Shown one piece after another: positions 1 to 13,400 of a DNA stretch of 64,000 nt. The stretch spans positions 1,842,127-1,906,126 of the forward strand of contig VXBM01000042.1 of NCBI GenBank assembly GCA_013400155.1. The letters run 5' to 3'. This DNA comes from Helopsaltes ochotensis. Lineage: Eukaryota; Chordata; Aves; Passeriformes; Locustellidae. The notes below the pieces were generated by a model that was given only the letters and a program-made list of their open reading frames with translations, did not search any database and had not been told where the DNA came from. A program made the position numbers and the translations under genes. Position 1 is the stretch's first letter; each line of letters begins with the position of its first letter.

Positions 1-3000
1 CCAAGCCAAAGTGGCAATTCTGCCCTGGGAAGATCTTGACAATTAGAAGGATCCTGTGTTTTCTGAGGAGAGCCTGGGAGTTGGAGGGACTGGGCTGCAG
101 TTTCTCCTCAAATCTCAGGGGTGATGAGAGGGTGGCTCCATATCACCAAGGCTCTGACTAGGGTATCAACTCTGTAATTTTAGTACAACTTGCCCGCATT
201 GAAAACATTTCTTCACAAGACTTTAGTGGCTTTAGACATGATCCGGACATCTATTGCTTTATCTTGTGTTTCAGAACTTCATCGATGTATTGCATAATTA
301 CTAAACACTATGGTGGGCCTCAAAATTGGGTTAAAGCACAAAAATAAATTTGACCTGACTTTAAAATGGTTCATGGTTAATCTGTTTTAGAGAAGTTAAT
401 AAGGGAAACTGATGTTCGTGCTGGCTCTGACAACTGGCTGACTCCATTTTTAGCTGAACTCATGGGAGTGAGTCATTAGGTAGGACCCTACCTAATGCTC
501 ATACAGCTCTTGGGAAATCAAATGAAATTTATTATTTGCCCCAAAACTACTACCTGTGTGACCTGACCCTTTTCAGTGAGAAGATGGTTTGCTACTTTTT
601 AGGAGTGCTGCAGCACAGTCTGACCACCACTTGTCTTCCCTGTGTACAAAGGATTCAAGATTGACTTCCTGATGCTTTTAGGTTATGCAGAAGCACACTG
701 CCTGAGTCCTTTCCCTAATAGCATTTTTAAAGACTTTTTTCTATTTACTTACTTTCTTTCTGTATCAGTTCACAGATTTACTGGTCTGGGGCAGATGGGT
801 CTTTTGTGTATGTGGAGAAGAGTTATTTATTTTAAGTTTTAAGTATTTCAAGTTGTTTAGCCCGTGTGCATGTTCCCCTTTGTCCTGCTTGGCAGTGTCT
901 CCAAACACTCTCCCTTTGAAGCAAAAATGGAGTTCTCTAACTGCTCCTCACACAAAATGCCTGATTTCTTTCTTTAAAATGGTCAGAAAAATGGCATAAC
1001 ACAAATGTAGTGCAACACTATGTTAGTTTAAAGAGAGGTAAACATTGCTCTTTTTTGTTTGTTTTTCTTCCTTCTGTACTGGGACTATAGAGAGAGCAGT
1101 TTTGGTCTCAATCCACAAACTCTTTTGGACCACAGATTCCCACTTGCCTTCAGCAGCAATTAGCCCTTGCTAATTGCTTTGAGTCCAGAGCAGCTCCCTT
1201 TTATTTTGCTGGCCTTTCTGCACCCAAGAAATCTCTCTGCTTCTTTCCCATCCTGTTATGGAGAACACACCGCAATGCACAGGGAACAGGCAAACATGTC
1301 AGAGCTGGCATGACATGAAGAGGTAGTCAGTGGTGAAGGGGAAAGGGTAGCAAATTAAGCTTATTACCTTCAAAGTTATAGGGTACTCCACTGCTACAAT
1401 GCACATCAGTGCATTTTTAAAGCTGATGTTAAGTATGGTTACTGGCATGAACTGTTGAAAGCATCTATCAAGTGGGCAAAGGTTTTCCTTCAAAGGGTTA
1501 GGAATTTACTTTCTGGTACCTGCCTATTCCGTTCTTGAAAGGCAAGAAAAATGCAATGAAATAGGGGCAGTATAGACAGAAACAGAAGTAATAAAAATGC
1601 AATTTGAAGTTCTGTAAGAAGAAAGCTCGTAGACAGAAGCTTTAAAGCATGAGATTAGTAGCTTCTACTGTTAAGAAAACTTATGAAGTCATTGCACTTT
1701 TCTTCCCAAATCAATCCTCTTAGTATTTTTTTCTATGAAACTGCAATGCCTATTTAATAAGCTTCATATTAAGCTTTCCCTTTTACTCCCAGTGATGTTT
1801 TCATATTTCATCATATCTGACTCAACTCGCACTGCTGTGCTCAAGGGGAGACTCTTGGTTTTGCTCTGTTAACAGTCAGAGATGCATCTGTTCCCTGAAT
1901 GAAATTCTGAAGTAGTATTGTTGCTAAGCTTTTATTTGTCTGTAGTGAGGATAATTCAGGCAAACCAGTCTTTGTTAAGGTTCAAAAAGCATTCTTAAAA
2001 TTACTCAGTCCTATCAATGATATCTCCTTGGCTATAGACTAAAGCCAGGTCTAAAATGTCACCACATTCTAAACCTCAGTGGAACAAAATTAAAATCAGG
2101 TCAAGTCTGCCAGCTGGATCAGGATCTAGGTTTTTGTGCTCTCTGTAGCTCCAACTTTTCCATCCACTCCTTCCAGCACAGGAGCACTGTGACAAAGCTA
2201 GCTGTAATGCAGTGACTAGGGAATTCATAGTAGAGAAAAAAGAACAAACAAATCCAAAACATTGGCAACAATAAAAAGAAAAAAAGTTCTAGAGCTTTCA
2301 TATCTGTACATAAATAAGCTATACTAATGTAGCTGGGCTGTGGTTACAACAGTCTCTTCAATCAAGCTCCTGGTACTAGCCAGTACTAGGTACTAGCTCT
2401 ACTGAGAAACTGGGCTGGTGTGTCACTTTCTGTAATTTTGGTTGTTCTAACTTCTGAACCCTTTCTTACTGTAGAGAGATTGAAGAGTCCCCCATTTAAA
2501 ACTGATACTCAGAAGAAAATGAAAGACTATGTTAATTACAGATAACAGTAATTCTATCCTAAAATCATAGACCTGAGGCCAGTCTTGTAGCCAGACCAGA
2601 CACTGAACTCCTGGATGTTATGTTCACAAATGCATCCCAGGATTTCTTGTAATATTAGAGCTGATCTCTTATCTAACCCATTTATATATAATTTCCTGTT
2701 AATATTAGAGGACAATACTTTCTATGTTTTGAATGAAATTGTTCAATAGCCTCCTTTGCACAGCCAAATACAGATAGGAACAAATAACTGAGCTGGGGAA
2801 AAAAAATACTTGTGTTACATAATCCAGTTTATTACTTCAAGAGTCTAAAGAATTTTGAATGTATACTGCACCAAGTCAGACCCTTGCTCACCTCTTCTTA
2901 ACCTCTAGCTTTGGTGTGCAGAACAGCAATCCTTTGTTCAGGAGCAGGGAAAGAGCAGGAGAGAACCCCAATAAAGTAAGCTCTTGCAGCCCCCAGAAAG

Positions 3001-5050
3001 CTTCCCCTTTAATGCAGAACATGGGGACACTAAGGGATAGTGCTGTTAGGAGAGATCAAACAAGTCCCAAACTAGGAACTGAAAAGGGGAGGCAAAGTAC
3101 TTCAGGGAGACACTAATGAACATAATCATTAGAGATGTACTCTAATGAGACTGCAACTTGTCTCAGGGTAGCCCTCTTGCTACAGAGTCCCAAGCTGGTT
3201 TTCAGCCCAGTCCAGCTCCCCTGTCTTTCAGGAGTGACTTCTGCATTATACAGCTTAAGGAATGAACACTTTCAGTCTCTGTGCCAGTATAATTAGTTGC
3301 TAAACAAAACTACTTTTTTCTGTCCCTGTAGATTCATCCCATCTTTAGCAGACCAGGGCAACCATGGGAAAAACCTCTGAAATTACCATGGAAAAAATAC
3401 TGGGATATTTTGAAGGAGGTTATAATCCCATGATGGCAAATGACTGCAGGTTTTCATCAGTCCTTAATGGGGATCTGCTGGAAGCAATGGGTGTGCAGAA
3501 GCACTGAAGGCCTGGAGAAGTGTAAAGAGCATGGGTCAGTGCTTGAGGCCTCCGGAGATAAATAAAGTGTGAAAACAGAATTTTGAGTTTGGGGAAGAAG
3601 GTTAAAGTAACCCAGGCTTGCTGTGTGTTTTAGATTGGTCATATGACTTGTGTGTTCTGCAGTTTTATGTAAATACCTGTCATAAAGCAAATCAATTCCA
3701 ATCAGTTCCACCCTTAAATAAACCACAGCTTGACCCAAGGAAACATGCACGCAACATTAAATTTGAACAGAAATTTTCAGGCTTTGAAAAGGTGCCAATG
3801 CAAACTTTCCTGCATACCAACAGAAGAGTTAACTAACAGCGAAGTGGAACAAGCAAAATTCCCGTGAAACGAATTTATCTGAGATTTTAAAATTGGCATA
3901 GAGCAGAATGTGGACTGAAAATATATGGCTTCTTTGGTGTGCATAATGTAAACGAGATATGCACCTTCCTTGTTTAAGTTGGATTTTCATTTCAAGATTG
4001 GGGCAAAAATCTCATTGGACACAAAAATATGAATGAGTACAAAGCTATTAAGCTTCAGGTGATAAGCATTGTTTAATAGGAAAACTTGCATCATATTTAT
4101 ATCTGTGTTCTAGTGTTTGATTAAAAAGCTTTGTAGGCTAAGCAATAGATTTCATTTCTAGAACAAGGACACCTTTCCAATATTTAAAAGACTTGCCTTA
4201 AAAAGATTTACTGGAAGAAGAGTGCCAGCTATCCAAAACTGCCTCTCTAACGGGAAAGCTCTATGCTTTCAGGAGATGAAAGGGAAATTTGGGGTAAGAG
4301 AGCACACAGGTTGTTCTGCCCTGTCAGGGACAATTTGCTCCTCAAGATTCTGCAGAGTCTCCTAAACCTTTAACCTGACAGGATAGTGGAGGAAACTTTC
4401 TTGTGAATATTTTCTTTCCACCATATGGAGCTAATGGTGTTATGATCTAAAAGGTTTGAGGCTGGAGTATGTGTTCTTCATATGGGACTGTAGCTGTTAA
4501 TGCTGAAGTAGAGAAATACCAAGGCAAAACATAACTTGGCAAAAGTGGGAAGTTCAAAGCAGAATTTTGTATACTGTCTCTCTTTTTCCAGGTTTGGGGG
4601 TTTTGTCTTCTTCCCACAGCTATATACCTTGCTACCAGGAGCGAGGTCCCTGCTGTGCTTCTGGTGTTCCAAAACTAGATGCAATAGGTAAAATCATCTG
4701 TTTCCTTGTTGGAACTTGGAACAGACAAGAGGAGAGCAGAATAGTCCACGAGATGTTTTGGATTAGGCAGGAAACGAACCTTTCCTGTTTCATCATAGCA
4801 AACAGAGCAGATCCACATTTAAGTGGACTTGGCAGGTGTTGGAGAAACGTGCTTGGATGGGTTTAAAATGTGATTAAATAGCTCTGGATTGTGTAGGAGT
4901 GCTGCTTCGGGCTGACTTTTCTGGAATTTGCGTGCATATGTCTAGTCAGCCTTAAAAAAGGAAAGTAAGTCTTTGGTCTCAACTTATGTCTTGATGTTCT
5001 CTATGGACTTGCCTTACAACTGCACCCAGAAGTCTGTGGCAGACAGAAAG
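1..5050. other. intergenic DNA, no gene recognised
   Basis: AT-rich sequence with only short chance open frames of about 60-100 codons. None has a recognisable domain, a signal peptide with flanking splice sites, or similarity to the MSMB exons found further right. It may hold regulatory DNA for the MSMB cluster, but nothing specific can be supported. Confidence 0.6.
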
Positions 5051-5054
5051 CCAT

Positions 5055-5330
5055 CTATAGAATGGCTTGGGTTGGAAGGCATCTTTATGGGTCATCTAGT
5101 TCAACCCTCCTGCCATGAGCAGGGTCACCTTTCACTAAACCTTTCACAGGTTGCTCAAAGCTTGTCCAACCTGGCCTAAAACACTTCCAAGGATGATGCA
5201 TCCACACCTTTTATTTTCAAACCTTTACCCCTTGTCTTAGCACTGCCTTCCCTGGTAACACATCTCTCTCTATCCACACTACTCCCCTTTCTGTCACCTC
5301 CTTTGGTGAAAATTAGAAAGAGCAACCCTA
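5055..5330 (-). repeat. CR1 LINE 3' fragment
   Basis: The plus strand reads as the reverse complement of an avian CR1 3' end: an AGAATGGCTTGGGTTGGAAG-type start, then the phrases corresponding to 'TCATCTAGTTCAACCC', 'CTGCCATGAGCAGGG' and 'CCAACCTGGCC'. The element is therefore inserted on the minus strand and is 5'-truncated, as is usual for CR1. It is diverged, so this is an old insertion. Confidence 0.88.
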
Positions 5331-5545
5331 TAGTTCCAATGAACCAGGGTGCAGTAGTTTCTCAGAAATCATTTTCAAGTCCTCTAGTCTCAACCCTGAA
5401 GTGTTGGAATCTGTGCTAGGCATGGTGTCACTAGAAGATGCCTTCAATTATACTTTATCAGCACAGACTTGCAGAGGGTAGTAAACAGGTTCACTGCCCA
5501 GCTTCAGAGGGGACAGTGTTTCCCAGCTATGTCACTGAATGTGGA

Positions 5546-5600
5546 CAGAATCACAGAACAATTAGGGTTCAAAGGGACCTCTGGAGATCATCTAGTGAAT
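5546..5600 (-). repeat. short CR1-like fragment
   Basis: A second piece resembling the terminal CR1 segment (AATCACAGAACAATTAGG, then AAAGGGACCTCTGGAGATCA). It lies about 215 bases beyond the previous fragment in the same orientation and is probably a separate truncated insertion. Confidence 0.6.
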
Positions 5601-6297
5601 CACAAAGTTAAAGCCCATACAAGCTGAGGTTTGCCTCTACCCTGCAGACAGCAGGTCTGGGCACTGCTCATGAGGTATATGCTCATTCCATGATTTGAAA
5701 CATTGAGCTATGGAGACACTGACACACTTCCTGTTGTGAAGGAATAGAAGATGGAGATGTAGGATGCTCATAGTCACTTGTGGAAAGAGGAAATTGAATA
5801 AATGTGCTATAGAGATTGTGAAGCAGCGCCCCAAAGGCAAGCTCATACAGCAAGCGTATCCCTCAGTTACTGTGTGTGGATTTGCTGAGCTGCTTCCCTG
5901 TCTGAGCCCGGTACAGATCAGTCACTCCATGCAGCCACAATGCTCCCCATAGCTCAATTTAAAACCTTTGATTTTTTAAAGAGTTAATCTGAATAAAGGA
6001 CCCTTTCTTTTACCCAAAGTTCAGACTGAGGACTGAGTCTGCTGTGCTGGCAGTGCAATGGAAGAATAGTGCTGGGTTACACTGGGTAGCTGGTAGTTCT
6101 TGCAGTACAAAGGTTGGTCTCCAGGGAGCCATATAGGACAAAAGTTAATCATGTAAGACATTGTCATAGAAAACAGAGTGTTCAGAAGGACTTTAAAGTA
6201 GGGTTTTTTCCCCCATGGTTTTTGGAATTTTAGTTTTTTTGGTTTTCATCCTTATAGAAGAAAACAAGTCCCATGAATTTCTGATGCTTTGTTTGAC

Positions 6298-6303
6298 TTT
6301 ATT
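6298..6303 (-). terminator. candidate poly(A) signal of MSMB copy 1
   Basis: TTTATT on the plus strand is AATAAA on the minus strand, about 350 bases downstream of the stop codon of the first MSMB gene. It is the nearest canonical hexamer I found; a downstream GU-rich element was not confirmed. Confidence 0.4.
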
Positions 6304-6655
6304 TTAGTTTTAAGATACAGCTATGCACAAGTTACAGAATGTGCTCCTTGGCACTGAAATATGACCAGAGAAGAATACAGATTAGCAGCTACTGAGGATG
6401 CTTTAGAATGTCAATTTCGATATCTGACCTCATGGAAGGAACAGGTCTTTGTTCTAAATCTAAGTTCTTTGTTCATGGTGAAGTGTAAGGCAGACAAATC
6501 AAGGGAGATTTTTGTGAGTAAATACTCAGTTTCATTATATGTTGGGTTTTATGAGGAGATTTCACTCAACAGCTGAATTTAAGTAGCTTTGCATTTGTGA
6601 GAGAGAACCGTTAAAACAACAAAAGGAAGTATCCCTTCAATCCACCATTCTTCTG

Positions 6656-9600
6656 TTACCCCACCCATGAATGGACTGGGCATTCTTTTGAGTGATCATC
6701 TTTCTCCACTACTTTATAAGAGCAAGTCTCCTTGTTGAAAATGCTTTCACATTTCTCTTCATCATAGTCCACTGGTGTCTTATAGCTGTGGTTGGGAAAA
6801 GAAAAAAGTGGTGAGACCAAGAAGTAAGCACCTTCCACTTCAGGTGGTATCTGCACCTTTGATATCAAGAGTCTGTACTGAGGAGACTTCTGGGAGCAGA
6901 AAAGCAAACTTGCACAAAGCTCCTAGCTCAAGTGTTACTTAGCCTGCTGCATAAGCAGGATCAGGGGAGAGTTGTCATTTTTCTGGTCTGATTTACAGTC
7001 AAGGGATGTCTGTTGTGTTCATTTGCTATTCCAATATCACTACTTCTTCTCTTCACCATGGTATGGAACTAAAATTGCATGAGTGGTTGGGTACCACTAT
7101 AGGAAAAATTACAGACAATTAAGTTGAGGTGCTTCTTAGAGGAAAGTGAGGCAAAGTGTGGCATTGGGAAGATCTGGACTTGGCTCAATAGAAATTTCTT
7201 AGAGTGCTCTCTCTTGAATCAGTAAGTTGCCTGATGTTTAAGCCCCCAGAAGAATTAAATACTCTTTTTATTTTGAATCAAGAATTATTTGTTAAACATG
7301 ACCTCTACTTTTCAGATGAATTTCTTGCATGTTCAGTGATGATGGTATTGGAGTAATGAGTAACTTTGTGATAGGAAGTGAGTGAGTGAAGGGTTATGGT
7401 TATTTCTCAGGAACTCCTATCTGAAGGGATGTGGTTTGTGCTGTATCACAGCAGCAGAGGAAAAGCCTCACTGTTGCTCTGAAACTCACCTAGTGCAGCA
7501 GCGAATTCCACCCCTGGAACAGGAGCAATCATTGCAGTCCTCGGTTCTCCAGCTGGAATCAAATTTATGGACCTTTCCTTCCTCGTCAAGGCAGCCTGAA
7601 AATGTGTTATGTGAGCAGACTTCAGTGTCAGACCTATTGCAGTAACAATACTGTTGCATGTACAAAATGGGTGGGATCTTTGCTGGCTTTTTGCATTAAC
7701 ATCCCTATCTGCCAAGGGTGTGCTATCCTATTGCATGGAGAAAAGTGACCTGTGTCCCTCGTCTCCTGAGGTTCTTAGCAGCATGGGGTTTTCTGGAGTA
7801 GCTCATCTTTAATGTGAAATTTCAAGCACCCAGCAGAAAGACAACTAGACACAGACCTGGCCAGGATTTAAAAAGGCTTTGATTTTCCTATTAACACCAT
7901 CTCTTGATGACTTCTCCTTTAAAGACTACATCTGGCCAGAAAGTTTTTCCCAGTCTGCAGGAAGAAAGCAAGTAATGGATGTAAAGTTCCTGTTCAACAG
8001 TCACAGAGTAGCCCATAGGCCTCCTAAATAACTGATCTGGAAAGCAGAATTTTATGAGAACAGAAAAAGAGAGAGTGGTGGGGCTTCTAGGTTGTCTTTG
8101 TCTATGTTTTCTTTGGTTATGTTAACTCATTTCTTTAAGTAGTAGCACCAGCTTTCCCAGGTAAAGCTGTATTTTAGACCACTTAGGGGTTTTTTTGCAT
8201 ATTGGCACAGATCAACTCTAGTCGTGTCCAAAAATCAGCATACTTCTCTTTTGAGAACTTATTTTCCTGCAGCTCCACTAGTCTGTAGACTGACAGACTA
8301 AAGGGATGCAGCCATTCTGCTTTTAAGAATTTGGTTTGGGATACAGAAACAAGACATGAGTAAATTGTGTGGTGCTGAACACTTGTAAATCTCATTCCTG
8401 ATTCGTACTGACTACAAACATTTATACACAGGTCCTTCTCCCTTCTTTGATTTCTAGATGTGATTCCATGGTAAAAATATGAGTTACTACTTCATGCAGA
8501 TGGGTAAACTAAAACTATGTTACTTCCCTGGGAAAAGATAATTTGTGATTTGGTCTGTGTGAAGCTCCCCAGATAACTTGGTTTTTTGTAACATATAATA
8601 TTGCTCTCTATACCCCATTTCCCTCCTATTTCCCTTTGATTCTTCTCCATTGTTTCCACTTATTTCTAAATTGTGATAAATTGCACAGAATGGATAAATC
8701 AAGCAGTGATTCTGATAATGTCTGTCAAGTTGAGGGCAGTTGACTTCTTACCTACAACCACACCATTAGACATCCCTGGTTTGAATGGCATCAAGAAACA
8801 AGAAGCATCAGACAGTGGTATGCTGATGGCAAGAGCAAGAAGGCAGGTCACGATGATGTTCTGAACAAGAAAACAGAATTCATATCAATACTTCAGTAAG
8901 TATTAAGATGTCTTCATGATAAATAACAGGAAAATACGTTGTGGTTTCAAATTAAAATCCAATTGTTGATGCCTTAAATTTTAGTTTTCATATTTTCCAG
9001 ATTCTGTACTGCATTAGTATAAAACTCTGAACTTCATATAAAGTGTTAGTAAGTTCTCTTCACAGTTTAGATAGACAAAGCAACCCTTTTCCAGCTCCAG
9101 AACCAAGGACATGGTTGCAGCTTCAGGCCCAAAAAGTATAAACAACAGCGAATTGAGGAGAGCAATCTGGGAGGATGGGACTTCATAACCTGAACCTGTA
9201 ATTGGTTGATGACAGTTAATGTCATTAACCCCAACATGTAAATGGACCAAAAATTATAGAAGTGTGAAAATGTGTGATCCATTGTCCATCTTGTACATAC
9301 CCTCGGCCAGGCTCTTATACTGCCCAAGGTGTATCCTTCGAAAGGCATTTTTAATAAATACCTACTTGATTCCTTTAACACTTTCTAGCCTCTGTTCCAG
9401 GTAGCCTCTCAAGGCATCAATCTTTTGCAGTTTAGACATTTTAACACACTTATCAGAACCATTTTGAGGAAGCAGAGGCAGAGCATGACATGGGAGGGGA
9501 AAGAAATACCTGTCTTTCCAATGCTTGTTAAAACCAAGCATTGACTGCTAGACCCAGATACTCTTTGTGAAAAATGTGTGTTCCATTCCACTCCCCATTA

Positions 9601-10379
9601 ATTTTTCTAGTCCTTTATTTCCACTAACATCACTTATAGTTGCAAAAACTTCTTTACTCCAGTCTGAAGAACTACAGAATGTTTTACCCTAATATTGAAG
9701 GATTAGAAACAAGTGAAATAACTTCAGCTGAAGTTGAATACTCAGGACTTGGCCCTGTACCTTACTTGCAGGTGTCACTTATGACCTAGATGATTCTCTA
9801 TCCTGTGACCTTTGTTAGTGGGTTTTTTCTGAAAGTTCAGCTGAAGTTTCAATATTAGTTTGAAATGTTTGAAGGGATTCCTTTGGGGATATGAGGGAAA
9901 TAATTGCAAGAATTCTGGGATGGAATTAGCTGTGATGAATTGGAGATCTTGGTAAGAGAAGAAAGGTAGAATAAACAGGAATAAACAATCACATACACAT
10001 ACTGTATGTACATGTATCATTTAGGACAGAGTAGGACTGGTGACTTATAAAAAGAAGTTGTTCCAGAGAGATGAGAGGAGGCAAATTTAGCATTTTATTT
10101 TCCAGAAGAGAGGTTAAACCCCACAAAACTGCAACAGAGTGACAAAGAAGTAAAAATCAAGAAAGCTTTTTTTGAGTTCAGCGAAGTGTTCAGATATTAT
10201 CCAGACTTTTCACTCTGAGTTCTTACCTGCCTTTGCTTCTCTTTGATTCTTGCTCTCATAGCACAGAATTTAAACATTTGCCAAGTTTCTTAATATGCCA
10301 AGTACTGAGATAAATCCAACATATACATATGGTCAACATACCATGGTCTTTTACAGTACAAGGTGTAAGGACTCACCAT
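6656..10379 (-). CDS. MSMB: beta-microseminoprotein (PSP94-like), copy 1
   Basis: Small secreted cysteine-rich protein of the beta-microseminoprotein family. Mammalian members are abundant in seminal and mucosal fluids and bind CRISP proteins; this copy's role is inferred only from family. Minus-strand coding exons: 10379-10377 (ATG only), 8860-8752, 7595-7490, 6785-6656. All junctions are GT-AG and all phases agree, giving 115 residues against 114 in human. Exon 2 encodes a hydrophobic signal peptide (NIIVTCLLALAISIPLSDA), after which the mature chain starts at SC. Exon 3 has the family core W-R-T-E-D-C-N-D-C-S-C followed by a CC pair. Exon 4 has PVDYDEEKC and ends KECPVHSWVG. The mature chain has the expected ten cysteines. 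This copy is clearly diverged from copies 2 and 3 and its C-terminus is closest to the mammalian form, so it may be the conserved orthologue. The start is fixed by conservation of the ATG|GT junction in all three copies. Confidence 0.93.
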
Positions 10380-10444
10380 TCTTGCAGAATTATGAGACTT
10401 CCAGTAAGGAGATGGCCTGTACAAAGTTCATCTTCTCAGAGACC

Positions 10445-10451
10445 TTATATA
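10445..10451 (-). promoter_or_regulatory. TATA box of MSMB copy 1
   Basis: On the minus strand the sequence reads CTCTATATAAGG, a strong TATA box, 66 bases upstream of the ATG. Initiation about 30 bases downstream would leave a 5' UTR of roughly 40 bases, which suits a compact secreted-protein gene. Confidence 0.6.
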
Positions 10452-10459
10452 GAGAGGGA

Positions 10460-13400
10460 ATTTATGATTACAGCCCTTGAACAAACTGACCATGCATGTC
10501 TAGCACCAATGAAGTTTCTGCAGAATTATGTCATGGGGTGGACATTATTAAGATAAGGCAATTACATACAGGAAGAAAGGTTTGTTCTAACAGACACTGG
10601 ATAAATAGGTGTGGCTCTTGTGCCACACCAGAGTTGGGAGGCAGTTACAGGAAGCACTTTTCAAGCCTAGAAGGAATATTTAACACTTGTCTTGAGAAAA
10701 TCATTAGAGACTTGGTGGTTGTCACTCACAACAAAATTGCATGCTTAGTTTGAACGATCTAGGGTTTAAAACATGGGTCCTAGATAACCATTTTCTTCCT
10801 TGTTCAGCTTTCCATCATGTAAAAGATCCATAAGTTCAGGTCCTCTATGAAGAAATAGGCATTATATATTTTATTTCTTCATTCTTATAGTCAATGAGAA
10901 ACTGCTCCTTTTCTGCAGAGGCTGAATATATCAGAGGCAGACACACTTTTCACGTACTTAGGACAGTAATTTGGTATCAAAGAGGTCCAGTATGGTCTCC
11001 TTTTTCTTAGCTTTCACCTACTAGACTGAATTATTTCAAACTATGAGGCTCTTCTTGGTGATGAAGTCTATCCCTTATTACAAGGACTGCACAGTTTGCA
11101 ATATCTGAATTTAATTAAATTACTCTGACTGTGTAATTGTGGTAACTTCTTGTGTGTTTTTGGGAGTAGAGGCTGAAATTCAAGTTGGGTTGACTACTCC
11201 ACATCTCCTACCCAAACTGCAGAGTTGAGAGGTAGCTCAGGAAGGCCATGAGAGAAGGCCAGAACTAGTGCAATGCAGGTCACAGTGAGACCCCTTGGGG
11301 TAAATTGGTTTTTCTTTGGTTACTAGACCATCCCTCTTCAGGATGACAGAAGAGAGATGAAGTGCTTGCAGGTATTTGATAAAACTGTGACAATCAGGCT
11401 GTCACTAGTAAACTGGACTTGGCAATACTGATTTATGCCCTGCCCTGAACTGGAGGATAACTACCATACTCTTGACTCCTAATCAGTTGACTTGTCAGCC
11501 TGGTAATTTCTTCATTGAAATCAAGAGTCCACACATCCCCTCTGAATCTCTCAGAAATATGTATGAAGCCAATTGAACAGCCTCATTGTGCTTTGGGATA
11601 CTGTCAGTGTTTCAGACCACATTCATTTTCCAATTGCAGGAGAAGGGGAAAGGCACAGTAGAATAGTGAAGGATTACACCCTGATACTAAGCCAAAGTTG
11701 CCTTTTGTGTGGGTTGCAGTGAGGATGGAGAGAGTTCAGTCTCCCTTCTCACGTCCTGCTCCTGTGCTGCCTGACCTAATTGATGTACATCTCGGAGATG
11801 CCTGAGGATGTGCCCTAGCTTTGCATGCTGCCTCTTCATAACCTTTAGGTACTGAGAAGTAACAATTTCCTCTAGGCTGACAATACTCTATGATACTCTG
11901 GGAAGTAGCATAGAATCCTGCTCAAGGTATTGGCTCCTCCATGTCCTCAAAGGTGATCTGGAACAAATATTCCATGATATTCTGGAATAAAAGGGCCATC
12001 AAATTGCACTGCATTTATTCCGTTAAAAATACTGAGCTATTTAATTTTTTTTCTTCTTGCATGTTATGTATTTGGCATGCAGCATTTTTCTTGTCAGGCA
12101 CCCTGCAGCAGTTCTTGTATGTGAATAAAAATTACCAGTCACATGGAAAATTGTAAGCAGGTGTACTGGAGTGAAACTTACGGAATTTGTTACAGCCAAA
12201 ATGAAAGAAAAGATGACTTTCTGGGTTGGTGTTGAGTGACAAAGGATGTGCTTGCTGCTCAACTCTGAAAAAATTAAATATTCAAACAACATGCCTGTGT
12301 ATTTTCTTACCTTTCCAGGCTGCCCAGCTACTCCCAGTGCAGGACCTCCCCCTGTTTTCTAGGTGCAAGCTATGCAGAGAGCTATGCAAGATACGGAGGG
12401 AACTTGTGAACGGTTTTCTTGGGACCACAGCAGAGGGTGACCTTCCTAAGCCTGGGCAAAATTAAGGGACAATTAAGAAACCTTTTGCATGATCTGTGAA
12501 TTCAGAGGAGCCCTAACAAAATGTTGTGGTGCTGAAACCACTCACACCAGCAAACTCTATGAGGATAGTCCTTTCCCATATTGATTATTTGGATCATTTC
12601 AGACCCACATAACACAACATTTCTTCATGTTGTTCATGTATAGGATGATGGGTGCCTTGCTTGGGTGGGGACCAGATTTCTCTAACAGATGTAACTGTTG
12701 AAATCTTGTGTTGGCTTCCCAACCATTTCATTTCTTACTAAAAGCATTCTAAGAATATCATTCCTCTGCCCACTTCTGTGCCTCCTTTTCACTCATTCTG
12801 AGGGCTAGAGTATCTTTTTTTTTTCCTAAGGCAGAGAAAAGTCTTGGAGACTTTCTTGAAGATTTACCTTGTTATTTTACTCTAGTCCCTCTTCAGCTGG
12901 AGTTTCTGGTTACACCTCACTGATAATAACAGAGATAATCAGAGTAATGCAAGATGACCAACTCTCTTTTTTTTTTCCTGTGTGTTTTAGTGCAAAGCAA
13001 TCAACAGAGAGAAATACAGCATGAATTCAAAGCAGTAATGTTATTAAAACAGCCCAATGAACCAGCTAATATCTATAGACAGCTCAAAGCTAGAAGAAGT
13101 GCAGTAAAATGAAAGCAGTCCAAGAACCTTGTTTCTTAGGCCAGCATTTTAGTACTGCTCTCACATTCTTGTGTGAGACACAGCTTTCTGTGTGGAAGAG
13201 TAAGTGCATGACACGTTACAGCAGTTGGTGTATCCAGTCACTTAGCCCAGTAGGTTGATTATCACTACTATTGAGAGGGGAAAAACAAGAGGAAGCAGGA
13301 GGTATTTCAGCTCACAGATCATAGGTAAAGATGATTTTACAAATATACTCTTCTTGACATTAAACTGACAATGCTTTGTATAATGTACTTTGGCTTTACT

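Noticed and set aside
9014..9381. Two overlapping minus-strand frames, one reading HVGVNDIN, loosely like a LINE ORF
   Set aside because: The resemblance is a few residues only, and the region is an MSMB intron with no other LINE features.
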